The position numbers and the translations under genes were made by a program. The notes under the pieces were generated by a model. The model had not been told where the DNA came from. It searched no databases and was given only the letters and a program-made list of their open reading frames with translations. DNA of 21,652 nucleotides from the NCBI GenBank assembly GCA_014377395.1, contig JACMPS010000042.1:1-21652 (forward strand). The letters are read 5' to 3'. Source of the DNA: Chthonomonadaceae bacterium (lineage in GTDB: Bacteria; Armatimonadota; Chthonomonadetes; Chthonomonadales; Chthonomonadaceae). Below, one piece after another: positions 1-7,276 of the stretch; positions within the stretch are counted from its first letter, which is position 1, and each line of letters begins with the position of its first letter.

Positions 1-1
1 C

Positions 2-280
2 GAATTTATTGAGGAGGATGAGGGTTGGAGGTTGCAGTCCTCAAATCCGTCCTCTACTCCTGAAAGTGACCTGAAAATGCAAGTCGAGCAAATGTTGTCG
101 AGCCTGACGCCCTCTTTACGTGCCGCATTTTTGTTGCGGGAAGTCGAAAGTCTGGATTACGCCGAAATCGCCGACACCCTGCAAATCCCGGTGGGTACGG
201 TTCGATCCCGTTTGAGCGCGGCACGAGAACAATTTCGCCTTCTGTGGGAAAAAGCGGAGGAGGAAACCCGCCATGTCTAG
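2..280 (+). CDS. ECF-type sigma factor, C-terminal part (5' end outside window)
   Basis: The reading frame is open from base 2, so the gene starts before the window and only about 92 C-terminal residues are visible. These form sigma-70 region 4: a helix around LTPSLRAAFLLREVESLDY, then a helix-turn-helix (AEIADTLQIPVGTVRSRL) that in this family contacts the -35 element. Region 2 is not visible, so the ECF subgroup cannot be judged. The TTG at 32 could be read as a start, but it would leave only region 4, and the frame continues upstream with acidic residues typical of the region 2-4 linker; I therefore treat it as partial. The stop overlaps the next gene by 8 nt, the usual arrangement for an ECF factor and its regulator. 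Family call is firm; target genes are unknown. Confidence 0.88.
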   Translation, partial: EFIEEDEGWRLQSSNPSSTPESDLKMQVEQMLSSLTPSLRAAFLLREVESLDYAEIADTLQIPVGTVRSRLSAAREQFRLLWEKAEEETRHV

Positions 281-749
281 AATTAAAACGATCAAAAATA
301 ACGGTGCCGTCTTGGAAAACGAAGACGAATTTGCACTCTCTCCCGAAGCAAAGGCATTTCTCGCTCAAAGCCTTACCTCTGAAGCCGATGAGTCCGACCC
401 TCTTTCGCTCAACCGAATCAACCGCCGTTTTCTGGGAATGAACGTTACAGGGCGCGACTTCCGGGATGGGAAAACTCAGGTGAAAGTCCGTCTGCGCTGG
501 ATGCTCCTCCCCGCCATTGTGGGGATGTGCGTTTCGGTGGAACTGACTCAGATGGCTTTTCAAGGAGCATTTTCACAGGGTGGCACGAACATAAAATATT
601 ATAGGGCTCAACCTATGCGTCCTCAACCTGAAATCGCTTCGGTTCCCGCAATGCCAAAGCCTTTCCCTGAACTCACTCGAAAAGCGACATCCAACGTGCC
701 TTCCCTCTCCACAAGGACGGAATCGCAGAAAGGAAAACCGACACGATGA
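273..749 (+). CDS. Small single-span membrane protein, candidate anti-sigma factor
   Basis: A 158-residue protein whose ATG overlaps the end of the sigma-factor gene by 8 nt; its own stop overlaps the next start as ATGA. I recognise no domain. Residues 1-72 are charged and probably cytoplasmic. One hydrophobic stretch follows at about 75-95 (WMLLPAIVGMCVSVELTQMA), then a proline- and serine-rich tail of about 60 residues. A single span after a cytoplasmic N-terminal region, directly downstream of an ECF sigma gene, is the common layout of membrane anti-sigma factors, so that role is inferred from position and topology. The zinc-binding HxxxCxxC motif of ZAS anti-sigma factors is absent, so it may be a different class or not an anti-sigma at all. 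Confidence 0.6.
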   Translation: MSRIKTIKNNGAVLENEDEFALSPEAKAFLAQSLTSEADESDPLSLNRINRRFLGMNVTGRDFRDGKTQVKVRLRWMLLPAIVGMCVSVELTQMAFQGAFSQGGTNIKYYRAQPMRPQPEIASVPAMPKPFPELTRKATSNVPSLSTRTESQKGKPTR

Positions 750-2683
750 ACCTTCGATCTTTTCCCCCCCCTCTTTTTTCCCCTTCGGAAAAGCCGCTGC
801 GTTATGGGCGAAAAGGGGAGGGTCGCCGTCGCCTTTCGTGGAGTTTCCTCGGATTGGCACTCGGTGCGGTTTTCGGGTTGTTGCTCACTTCACAGACACG
901 GCGTGTGATGTTGGGCGAAGTCGCAATCTTGCTTCCACCCGGCAACCCAATCACCCGTCTTGTTGACTCAGGTGTCCCTCTGAAATCTGCCCCTGATGCA
1001 ATGGAACTCATTGCACAGGCGAAGAAATTACCCACCGGAAGTTTCAACACGAAAACGGACGCGCCACTTTTCCCACAGGAAACTGAATTGATCGCTCTGA
1101 GTTCACGTTACCCGGATCGTGCAGATGTTCAGGCGGGATTTCTGCGTGCCATGACCTCTTTTCGCTTGAGGGTTGCTCCCGTTGCCACCAAACATTCGAC
1201 AACTCCGGGAAAGCCCGACAATTCCACCCCCCTTCTTGCCGTGCCGCCCTCACTTGTAAAAGCTATGCGAAGTGCAATCAAAAACGGCGAACGTGTTGAG
1301 CCGGACAACGGCTATTTCGCGTTAGAGAGTGCGTTGATCGAGCTGACGCAACCAGATTACGAGGCGGCTTTCACTGAGGTACATCGTGCGGCTTTCTGCT
1401 CGGTATGGAACGATCATGCGGACAAGGAAAGTCTGGGAGAGGTGCAATCCCTTCAACGCAACCAGGGAATGATCTCTCCCTCTAGTCGGATGTTGCTTGA
1501 GTCAAACCAATTCTATTCCAACTCCTTTCTGCTTTCCCAGGTGGCAAGCGCGGTAAGGACACACGCTGCCAACTACGAACTGGCGGGAAACGTGAAAGCG
1601 GGTTTTGATCTTCGCATAAACCTGGTGTCCATCGGAATTAAAATGGCGAACTCGAAGGATAATCTTGCTTTTTCGTTAACCCCGAAATCCTTCCTTACCA
1701 TTGGTCTGACAAAGCCGGAAGGGAAATCGCGTCCGCAAAAAAATAAAACAACCCAACAGGAGGTAAAGGAACCTATCGAGTCGCGGGTTCTTTTCTACGC
1801 GGACTACCTGAAAGCAAAAGGCTTTTCGCAGGAAAGCCGGACTGTGAAAAAATTGCTTGAACACCCCCTGCTCACCTCTGAGTACAGCAACGCACCGCAG
1901 GGATGGGACGGATTTTCCGATAGCCTGACTATTGCAGCTCTTCAGGGCGCAGGAATGTTGACTCTGGCGGGGATATGCGTGGCACTTGGATTTTTCGGGT
2001 GTGCGTCGCTCTTTCTGCACCGAAAACGATTTGGAGATTATCGCTTGCCTCTGCTCACGCCATTTCTGCTCGGAGGCATCGCACTTGGCGTTCTGCTCGT
2101 GAGCCTCTCTCTGATGGGGATTTGTCTTTCGGAAACTCCGGGAATGATGACTTTTCTTGCCGGGGCATTGACGGGATTTTTGCTGTTCCTGCCGCGTCTC
2201 ACTCGCTCAAACGCCAATATGTCTCAGTTGTTTCAGGTGGCGGGAAGATTTATGGCAGCAGGGGCGGGTGTTTTCGTTCTTTGCATCGGCATTTATGTGA
2301 GCGTTTCGCTCTGGACAGGCTCTGGCTCTTACGCCTCCAATTCCGTTGACTATGAGATGATGGACACCTCTCAAAATGTCACCGTTACGGTGTTGAGGAT
2401 TGTTCCCCTGCCCGCGATTGCTTTGACAACGGGGTGTATCCTAGGATTTTTCGTACTCCTATTTTTGTTCTGCTCGATCTACGCAAGGACAAAACGGCAA
2501 CCCATGGCGTCGGGTGGGCTATTGCACTTTCAGGCAATGGGCGTCCCCGTCCTTGCACTCGCACTGCTGGGGTATGCAGGAAGTGTTATCTACACCGCCG
2601 AGCAAATCGAAAGGTCTAAACAAGAGATCAAACCCTTTTTGGACCAGCGGGGGCAAACTTCTGTCTTCTCACAGACTGATTGA
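746..2683 (+). CDS. Large multi-span membrane protein of unknown function
   Basis: A 645-residue protein that I do not recognise. It has one hydrophobic helix near residues 31-48, then a soluble stretch of about 340 residues, then about six more hydrophobic helices (roughly 396-425, 434-458, 467-485, 498-522, 549-578, 598-618). The soluble part is probably outside the cytoplasm if the first helix is a signal anchor. It contains helical segments such as LIALSSRYPDRADVQAGFLR that could be TPR-like, but no clear repeat. The start is fixed by the ATGA overlap with the preceding gene, implying translational coupling. Context suggests it is the sensing, effector or regulated component of the sigma-factor operon; this is inference only. 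Confidence 0.72.
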   Translation: MNLRSFPPPLFSPSEKPLRYGRKGEGRRRLSWSFLGLALGAVFGLLLTSQTRRVMLGEVAILLPPGNPITRLVDSGVPLKSAPDAMELIAQAKKLPTGSFNTKTDAPLFPQETELIALSSRYPDRADVQAGFLRAMTSFRLRVAPVATKHSTTPGKPDNSTPLLAVPPSLVKAMRSAIKNGERVEPDNGYFALESALIELTQPDYEAAFTEVHRAAFCSVWNDHADKESLGEVQSLQRNQGMISPSSRMLLESNQFYSNSFLLSQVASAVRTHAANYELAGNVKAGFDLRINLVSIGIKMANSKDNLAFSLTPKSFLTIGLTKPEGKSRPQKNKTTQQEVKEPIESRVLFYADYLKAKGFSQESRTVKKLLEHPLLTSEYSNAPQGWDGFSDSLTIAALQGAGMLTLAGICVALGFFGCASLFLHRKRFGDYRLPLLTPFLLGGIALGVLLVSLSLMGICLSETPGMMTFLAGALTGFLLFLPRLTRSNANMSQLFQVAGRFMAAGAGVFVLCIGIYVSVSLWTGSGSYASNSVDYEMMDTSQNVTVTVLRIVPLPAIALTTGCILGFFVLLFLFCSIYARTKRQPMASGGLLHFQAMGVPVLALALLGYAGSVIYTAEQIERSKQEIKPFLDQRGQTSVFSQTD

Positions 2684-3044
2684 TCTGCAAACTCAAAAAA
2701 CACTTACGGGGCGTGTCCTGATCGCAGACACGCCCCGAAAACGCGCCTTTGGATTACTCACTCTTCCGCCCCTTGCCGAAAACGAAGTCCTCTGGCTTGA
2801 GCCCTGCAACGGGATTCACACGCTCGGCATGAAGTATACGATTGATGTCATTTCCCTTGATCGAAGCGGCGTCATTCTTGCCCTGAACGAGAAGGTGCGC
2901 CCATTCCGATTTGTTTTCTTTCGTCGTCACGTCCGTACCACCCTCGAAGCGCGAAGCGGGTTTATCGCTCGTCACCGTCTCCACATCGGACAAAAGATAG
3001 CCCTGATCACGGAGGAGAAAACACAGGGTTTATCCACAGATTAA
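2574..3044 (+). CDS. DUF192 family protein
   Basis: The recognisable domain starts around base 2676 and runs to near the stop. Segments LTGRVLIADTPRKRAFGLL and PCNGIHTLGMKYTIDVISLD match the conserved DUF192 core (the CN-IHT-GM--PIDV signature). Proteins of this family are small, often exported, and of unknown biochemical role. No signal peptide is visible here, so this copy may be cytoplasmic. The start is uncertain: the only ATG/GTG codons before the domain (2574, 2583 or further upstream) lie inside the preceding membrane-protein gene, giving a 110-nt overlap, while a non-standard start nearer 2661-2679 would leave a protein of about 120 residues. The stop TAA lies in a CACAGATT direct repeat. 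Confidence 0.75.
   Translation: MQEVLSTPPSKSKGLNKRSNPFWTSGGKLLSSHRLIDLQTQKTLTGRVLIADTPRKRAFGLLTLPPLAENEVLWLEPCNGIHTLGMKYTIDVISLDRSGVILALNEKVRPFRFVFFRRHVRTTLEARSGFIARHRLHIGQKIALITEEKTQGLSTD
2708..2736 (+). other. Perfect 10-bp GC-rich hairpin inside the DUF192 gene
   Basis: GGGGCGTGTC at 2708-2717 is followed after 9 nt by its exact complement GACACGCCCC at 2727-2736. It starts 24 nt after the stop of the membrane-protein gene. There is no T-run after it, so a classical terminator is unlikely. The bases encode the conserved GRVLIADTP segment, so the symmetry may be partly a coding accident. Confidence 0.5.
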
Positions 3045-3148
3045 CACCGATGAACACAGATTGAAAGACAAAATGCAAAGAAATTCTGAAAACCCCGGAT
3101 TGAAATCCGGGTCTCAGTAGCACAAGTGCTGTGTGTCCTTCGGACACA
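3035..3148. repeat. Intergenic repeat cluster: CACAGATT direct repeat and two palindromes
   Basis: Three short structures sit side by side. CACAGATT occurs at 3035-3042 and again at 3055-3062, a 20-nt period, the first overlapping the DUF192 stop codon. CCCGGATT/AATCCGGG forms a palindrome at 3094-3111. TGTGTCC-TTC-GGACACA forms a 7-bp hairpin at 3132-3148; a related ACAAGTG...GTGTCC-N3-GGACAC module recurs at 13392-13416. I see no gene in 3045-3274. The palindromes may end transcription after the DUF192 gene, but no T-run follows. Confidence 0.6.
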
Positions 3149-3274
3149 GAAAATGAGTAAGAGAGTTTGCTCAAGCCCTTGACAAACGCCCTCGAATAAC
3201 GATGAGTTCAAACTAATCCCTAATCCTGTAATTTGCTTCCAGCGCACGCCGTCTAACTTCTCAAAGGGAACTCA

Positions 3275-3898
3275 ATGCTAAAATTTACAAAAACCAGGGT
3301 TTTGTGTGTAGTTGTCGGTGCTTTGCTTTCGGGAGGAAATTTTCTTTCGCTCTCGGTTCAGGCACGAGTGGAGGATACGTCCGATCCTCTGTCAAGAGCG
3401 CGAGTGTTACGCCATTTTATAAAGCCGAAAGGGGTCAACTATACCCAGGCACTCAACCTGTTACGGGCGGAGCAACGAAACGCACAGCAAGCGCGTGATC
3501 AAAAGCGGGAAAAGGCGGCGGTTTCCGAGATCGAGCGTACCCTCTCAATCAGGGCGGTTTATCGAAAGTGGCAAGCAAAGGCAAAAGGTGAGATCAGGGC
3601 GGGACGCCTTGCCCTCAAACAGTACGGTTATACCCGACGAGGACATGGCAGGTACGATGATATTTTGCGTACAAAATATCACATCGGGGAGGCACGGGGA
3701 TATGGTTGCATGATGACGGAGGAAACTATTGCTGAGGTGAACGGCTATAATGAAACGATGATGACGGAGATCGAACGTCGCTACGGAAAAGGCATTCTGG
3801 CGAAAGTGCATGACCGTGCTAAAGAAGAGGAAAGACAGAAGACGAAAGAGACCGATTCTTCTTCGAAATCCACTGAGACACCTCTCCCTTCACGGTAG
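3275..3898 (+). CDS. Exported protein of unknown function, tandem paralog 1
   Basis: A 207-residue protein with an N-terminal signal peptide: a Lys/Arg-rich start, a hydrophobic core around LCVVVGALLSGGNFLSLSV and a plausible cleavage after VQA near residue 30. The mature part is highly charged and probably mostly helical. It shares landmarks with the next gene: YRKWQ, EIRAGRLALKQYG, YGCM, and AEVNGYNETMMTEIERRYGK near residues 150-170. No known domain is recognised. The ATG has a good ribosome site (AAAGGGAA) just upstream. The C-terminal tail is rich in Lys, Glu, Ser and Thr and looks disordered. The shared single Cys (in YGCM) is notable in an otherwise Cys-poor mature protein. The two genes probably arose by duplication and are likely cotranscribed, 15 nt apart. 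Confidence 0.75.
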   Translation: MLKFTKTRVLCVVVGALLSGGNFLSLSVQARVEDTSDPLSRARVLRHFIKPKGVNYTQALNLLRAEQRNAQQARDQKREKAAVSEIERTLSIRAVYRKWQAKAKGEIRAGRLALKQYGYTRRGHGRYDDILRTKYHIGEARGYGCMMTEETIAEVNGYNETMMTEIERRYGKGILAKVHDRAKEEERQKTKETDSSSKSTETPLPSR

Positions 3899-3913
3899 GA
3901 ACAAAAAAAGACA

Positions 3914-4564
3914 ATGATGAAACTCACGAAATTATTCCTGAGAAGCATTCCGCTTACCCTGTTGATCTTAGAGGGAACCGCCCCGGCTAGCCTGAGTCAA
4001 GCACAACGGAAGACCAGGATCATTCGTGTTCAGCCGTCTCCCGCAGTTCGTGAAGCGATTCAAATCCGGTCTCAACAAAACTCAAACGGCGAAAACTACA
4101 ATAGAGCACTTGTTGCCTTGAAAGAAATCCAGCAGAATGCACATCGGACGCACAATGTGAAGCAAGAAGCCGAAGCAATCCGCGAAATCAGAACTACGCT
4201 CCAAGTTCAAGCCATTTATCGGAAGTGGCAAAATCAGGCGAGGCAAGAAATCAAGGCGGGTCGGCTGGGTCTCATTACGTATGGCAGAGGATGGTCAGTA
4301 TACGGCGTTGGAATTGAGTTTCTTGAGAAAAATTATCCTATCACGAGGACAAAGAGTTACGGGTGTATGCTGGGCGGGAAAGAAATGGCTGAGATCGATG
4401 GTTACAACGAAATCATGAGGTCAGAAATCGAACGACGCTACGGAAAGGATTTCTTCGAGCAAGCCCGTCAACGTGAGCAACAATCTTACAGGCAGTCGTA
4501 CAGCCAACATCCCACAGTTACCCGTCTTCCTAAAACAAAATCCGAGACTCCACCTCGCAAATAG
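3914..4564 (+). CDS. Exported protein of unknown function, tandem paralog 2
   Basis: A 216-residue protein similar along most of its length to the preceding gene product, so a tandem duplicate. It has a signal peptide (MMKLTKLFLRSIPLTLLILE, cleavage probably near SLSQA) and a mature helical, charged region. Shared landmarks are NYNRAL (NYTQAL in paralog 1), YRKWQ, EIKAGRLGLITYG, YGCM and AEIDGYNEIMRSEIERRYGK. The pair differ most between the AGRL and YGCM segments, where this copy carries a few extra residues, and in their Gln/Ser-rich versus Lys/Glu-rich tails. I recognise no family. Start at 3914 has AGGAA about 12 nt upstream; an ATG directly after it (3917) is equally possible. Confidence 0.75.
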   Translation: MMKLTKLFLRSIPLTLLILEGTAPASLSQAQRKTRIIRVQPSPAVREAIQIRSQQNSNGENYNRALVALKEIQQNAHRTHNVKQEAEAIREIRTTLQVQAIYRKWQNQARQEIKAGRLGLITYGRGWSVYGVGIEFLEKNYPITRTKSYGCMLGGKEMAEIDGYNEIMRSEIERRYGKDFFEQARQREQQSYRQSYSQHPTVTRLPKTKSETPPRK

Positions 4565-4569
4565 GCGGG

Positions 4570-4575
4570 TATAAT
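4570..4575 (+). promoter_or_regulatory. Candidate -10 box TATAAT for a leaderless transcript
   Basis: A perfect TATAAT lies 5 nt after the stop of the upstream gene and ends 6 nt before the ATG at 4582. Transcription from such a box would start about at the ATG itself, giving a leaderless mRNA. No convincing -35 hexamer lies 16-18 nt upstream. AGAGG at 4576-4580 is too close to the ATG to be an ordinary ribosome site. Confidence 0.35.
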
Positions 4576-4581
4576 AGAGGT

Positions 4582-5409
4582 ATGGAAGAACTTATTGTCC
4601 CTCTTGATAACGCCTCGTTTTATCGTCGCCTGAATAGTAAAGATGAGAAGACACGCAGTGTCGCCATTGCCGAAGCCCGTGTATTGCCGACGGAGACTCT
4701 GCTGGCACTCGCTCACTATGAGTCGGAGCAGTACCGCGCACAGATGAAGCAAATCGGTCGTGCTTTCATTCCCATGCCCGCGATCAGTTTCCCAATGTGG
4801 GCGGTCGGCATGGCGGCGCACATTCCCGTGATCACGTTTCTATCGTTCGGATTGAGTGCGTGGTGCGGCTACCGCATTTACAAACTGAATCCTTCCGTCG
4901 GGCGTGAAGCAATGGCGGAAGTCGTTTCCACCTCTGACGAACCCCGCTTGCTCTCCGTTGCTTTTGCGATGATGACGGACAATCCGAACGACTCACAGGT
5001 TTATCGTCTTGTGCGTGTCGCCGTCAAAAAATTGTTGCCTCATGTCCCCCTTGATGGTTCCGCCGAATGGAACGAAGAATACAGTAGCGTCCTACTCAAG
5101 CAACTGGACTTTTATGACATCGAACTCGCCGCTCTCATTATGAAGGTGCTGAGCGTTTACGGTTCCGCCCGCACGATTCCCGCGCTTGAAGGCATGGCGA
5201 ACACCGAACCGGGATCAAATGAGCGTACCCGCAAGGCACGAGACGCCGCCCGTCTTGCCCTCACCGCAATCGAAGTCCGTCAGAAGAAACAGGCAGAGGC
5301 GAACGTGCTTTTGCGCCCTTCGGAGGAAGCAGGAGCCTCACTTTTGCGCCCTTCTCAGGGAACAACGGACACAAACGCCGATGAATTGTTGCGGGAAGTA
5401 AGCGGGTAA
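4582..5409 (+). CDS. Membrane-anchored protein with HEAT-like helices
   Basis: A 275-residue protein with no family I can name. After about 55 charged N-terminal residues there are two hydrophobic segments between residues 60 and 93 (around AISFPMWAVGMAAHIPV and ITFLSFGLSAWCGYRIY), separated by only a few residues, so a helical hairpin or paired spans. Residues 100-235 form regular amphipathic helices with HEAT-repeat character (for example RTIPALEGMANTEPGSNERT followed by RKARDAARLALTAIE). The tail carries two copies of LLRPS, encoded by a repeated TTTTGCGCCCTTC. It follows the exported paralog pair by 17 nt but may have its own start site. HEAT-like helices suggest a protein-interaction role on the cytoplasmic face; that is inference. 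Confidence 0.7.
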   Translation: MEELIVPLDNASFYRRLNSKDEKTRSVAIAEARVLPTETLLALAHYESEQYRAQMKQIGRAFIPMPAISFPMWAVGMAAHIPVITFLSFGLSAWCGYRIYKLNPSVGREAMAEVVSTSDEPRLLSVAFAMMTDNPNDSQVYRLVRVAVKKLLPHVPLDGSAEWNEEYSSVLLKQLDFYDIELAALIMKVLSVYGSARTIPALEGMANTEPGSNERTRKARDAARLALTAIEVRQKKQAEANVLLRPSEEAGASLLRPSQGTTDTNADELLREVSG

Positions 5410-5439
5410 GCAAAAAACTCTAATGAGTTTCTGCACCTC

Positions 5440-5469
5440 TTGACATTTACCCTCGCTTTCCTTTATAAT
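5440..5469 (+). promoter_or_regulatory. Near-consensus sigma-70 promoter
   Basis: TTGACA at 5440-5445 and TATAAT at 5464-5469 are both perfect hexamers with an 18-nt spacer. Transcription should begin near 5476, giving a leader of about 90 nt before the ATG at 5566. The leader contains a small hairpin (GGTGC/GCACC near 5533-5548). This is the clearest promoter in the window. Confidence 0.8.
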
Positions 5470-5565
5470 GCCACCGAAGGCATTCTGCTTTGTCTTCTCT
5501 CGCTTTATTTATCTCCTATTTTTTTTGGAATGAGGTGCAAAGAAGCACCGCAAAGAAAGCACTTT

Positions 5566-7275
5566 ATGAAAACGCATCGAAACATCATGCTGGCACTCAT
5601 ACTCCTTTTGCCGGGTCTGCACGGTTGTCCCACTGCCCCTCCTGCGGCGATTGACCCACCCGGCAAGGTCACGGTGACGCCGATTTCCAAGACGGACGCT
5701 CCTGCTTATTTCGAGGAAGTCGCGAAAAAATCAGGGTTAGACTATAAATGGACAATCGAAGGCAAACGCCCCTTAACGATTTTGCAAACGATTGGAAACG
5801 GTTGTGCGTTCGTCGACTACGATGGCGACGGCAACCTTGACATTCTGCTGGTTGGACCGCGTGTCGCTCTTTATAAGGGAGACGGCAAAGGTCATTTCAC
5901 CGATGTTTCTGAAGCAACGGGGATGGCGAAATTAAAAGGACACTTTCTTGGCGTGGCAGTCGGTGACATTGATGGGGATGGGCGTCCCGATCTTTATCTA
6001 ACGGCTTATCGCGGTGGGATTTTGCTTCACAATAAGGGGGGCAAATCCTTCACTGACGTAACGAAGGCATCGGGGATTGTGCCGCAACAATGGGCGACTG
6101 CCGCTTCCTTTGCGGACATTGACGGTGACGGCAAACTCGATCTCTATATCGGCAATTATGTGAAGTTCGATGCAAACACGAAGCCTCAACTCTGTGATTT
6201 CAGCGGAACTCCTTCCTCCTGCGGACCCCGATATTATGCCCCTGAAAAGCCCATGATCTATAGAAATATAGGAAGTGGAAAGTTTGTAGATGTCACAACT
6301 AAATGGCTTCCTACGGTCACACAACCTACAGGCAATGAAAGGAAATTGGACATTGAGGGTAAATCACTGGGAATTGCCATTGCGGACTTCGACGATAGCG
6401 GAAATCAAAGTATTGCCCTTGCAAATGATGAGGTTCGAGGCGATTTATTGTACTTTGAGAAAGGCAAATTCGTCAATCTAAAAACGACGAGCGGCACTTC
6501 CGTAGACAATGACGGCTCGGTTCATGGGGGCATGGGGACGGATTGGGGCGACTACGACAACGATGGGCGGCTTGATCTCGCTGTTGCAACCTTCCAGCAG
6601 GAAACGAAATCGCTTTACCGAAACGAAGGGGGAAAGTACTTCACCGACAAATCGGCACCGCTCGGTATTGCGGAAAGGACAATTCCTCATGTGGCGTTCG
6701 GATATAAGTTTACCGACTTTGACAACGATGGCTGGCTTGATCTCGTGATTGCAAATGGTCACGTTCAGGACAACATTGATGCACTGGACAAAACCGCAAA
6801 ATATCGTGAAGAGACTCAGTTTCTCCATAACAAAGAGGGCAAACTTTTCACGGAAGTCAGCGCAAGTATGAGTGCCGAGGTTACAAAACCGATAGTCGGG
6901 CGGGGGCTTGCCATTGGGGACTACGATAATGACGGCAAACTCGATGCACTTGTGGTAGATAGCGAGGGTGTCCCTCTTCTACTTCATAACATCGCACCGG
7001 AAAAGAATCACTGGCTCTCCGTCAAACTGGAGGGCTCTGGCTTTAACAAATTGGCGATTGGCGCGATGGCGACAGTTGAGGCGGAAGGAAGAAAAATGGT
7101 GCATCGCTGTGCGGCAGACGGTTCTTATATGTCCGCCTCCGACCTGCGCGTTCACTTCGGTTTAGGCAAAAGTGATAAGCCGGTAACGGTTTCAGTGAAA
7201 TGGCGCAATGGCAAAACGGAAACTTATGCAAATACGCCGATAGACCGTATCGTTACACTCAAGCAGACGAAATAG
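5566..7275 (+). CDS. FG-GAP/VCBS repeat lipoprotein with C-terminal ASPIC/UnbV domain
   Basis: A 569-residue surface or periplasmic protein. The N-terminus is a lipoprotein-like signal (basic KTHR, hydrophobic LALILLLPG, then LHGC with Cys21). Seven calcium-loop motifs of the FG-GAP/VCBS type follow at about residues 84, 134, 184, 274, 328, 384 and 452 (for example DYDGDGNLD, DIDGDGRPD, DFDNDGWLD), consistent with one seven-blade beta-propeller. The fourth is degenerate (DFDDSGNQS). The last 85 residues (HWLSVKLEGSGFNKLAIGA to RIVTLKQ) are an ASPIC/UnbV domain, as in CRTAC1-like proteins. Its exact role is unknown; such proteins are usually extracellular and bind calcium. The TTG at 5440 is not the start because it is the -35 box. 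ATG 5530 is possible, but 5566 places the signal peptide correctly. Confidence 0.88.
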   Translation: MKTHRNIMLALILLLPGLHGCPTAPPAAIDPPGKVTVTPISKTDAPAYFEEVAKKSGLDYKWTIEGKRPLTILQTIGNGCAFVDYDGDGNLDILLVGPRVALYKGDGKGHFTDVSEATGMAKLKGHFLGVAVGDIDGDGRPDLYLTAYRGGILLHNKGGKSFTDVTKASGIVPQQWATAASFADIDGDGKLDLYIGNYVKFDANTKPQLCDFSGTPSSCGPRYYAPEKPMIYRNIGSGKFVDVTTKWLPTVTQPTGNERKLDIEGKSLGIAIADFDDSGNQSIALANDEVRGDLLYFEKGKFVNLKTTSGTSVDNDGSVHGGMGTDWGDYDNDGRLDLAVATFQQETKSLYRNEGGKYFTDKSAPLGIAERTIPHVAFGYKFTDFDNDGWLDLVIANGHVQDNIDALDKTAKYREETQFLHNKEGKLFTEVSASMSAEVTKPIVGRGLAIGDYDNDGKLDALVVDSEGVPLLLHNIAPEKNHWLSVKLEGSGFNKLAIGAMATVEAEGRKMVHRCAADGSYMSASDLRVHFGLGKSDKPVTVSVKWRNGKTETYANTPIDRIVTLKQTK

Positions 7276-7276
7276 T

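Noticed and set aside
54..563. 169-codon open frame on the minus strand
   Set aside because: It is antisense to the sigma-factor and single-span protein genes, which are supported by a family match and by coupled overlaps; its product resembles nothing.
3179..3207. Promoter from TTGACA at 3179-3184 for the exported paralog pair
   Set aside because: No acceptable -10 hexamer lies 16-18 nt downstream.
5307..5362. Repeated TTTTGCGCCCTTC as a DNA repeat element
   Set aside because: Only two copies, in frame, both encoding LLRPS; better seen as a short protein-level repeat in the tail.
5440..5565. N-terminal extension of the FG-GAP protein from TTG 5440
   Set aside because: The TTG is part of a perfect TTGACA -35 box with TATAAT 18 nt on; the transcript would begin after it, and a lipoprotein signal starts properly at 5566.
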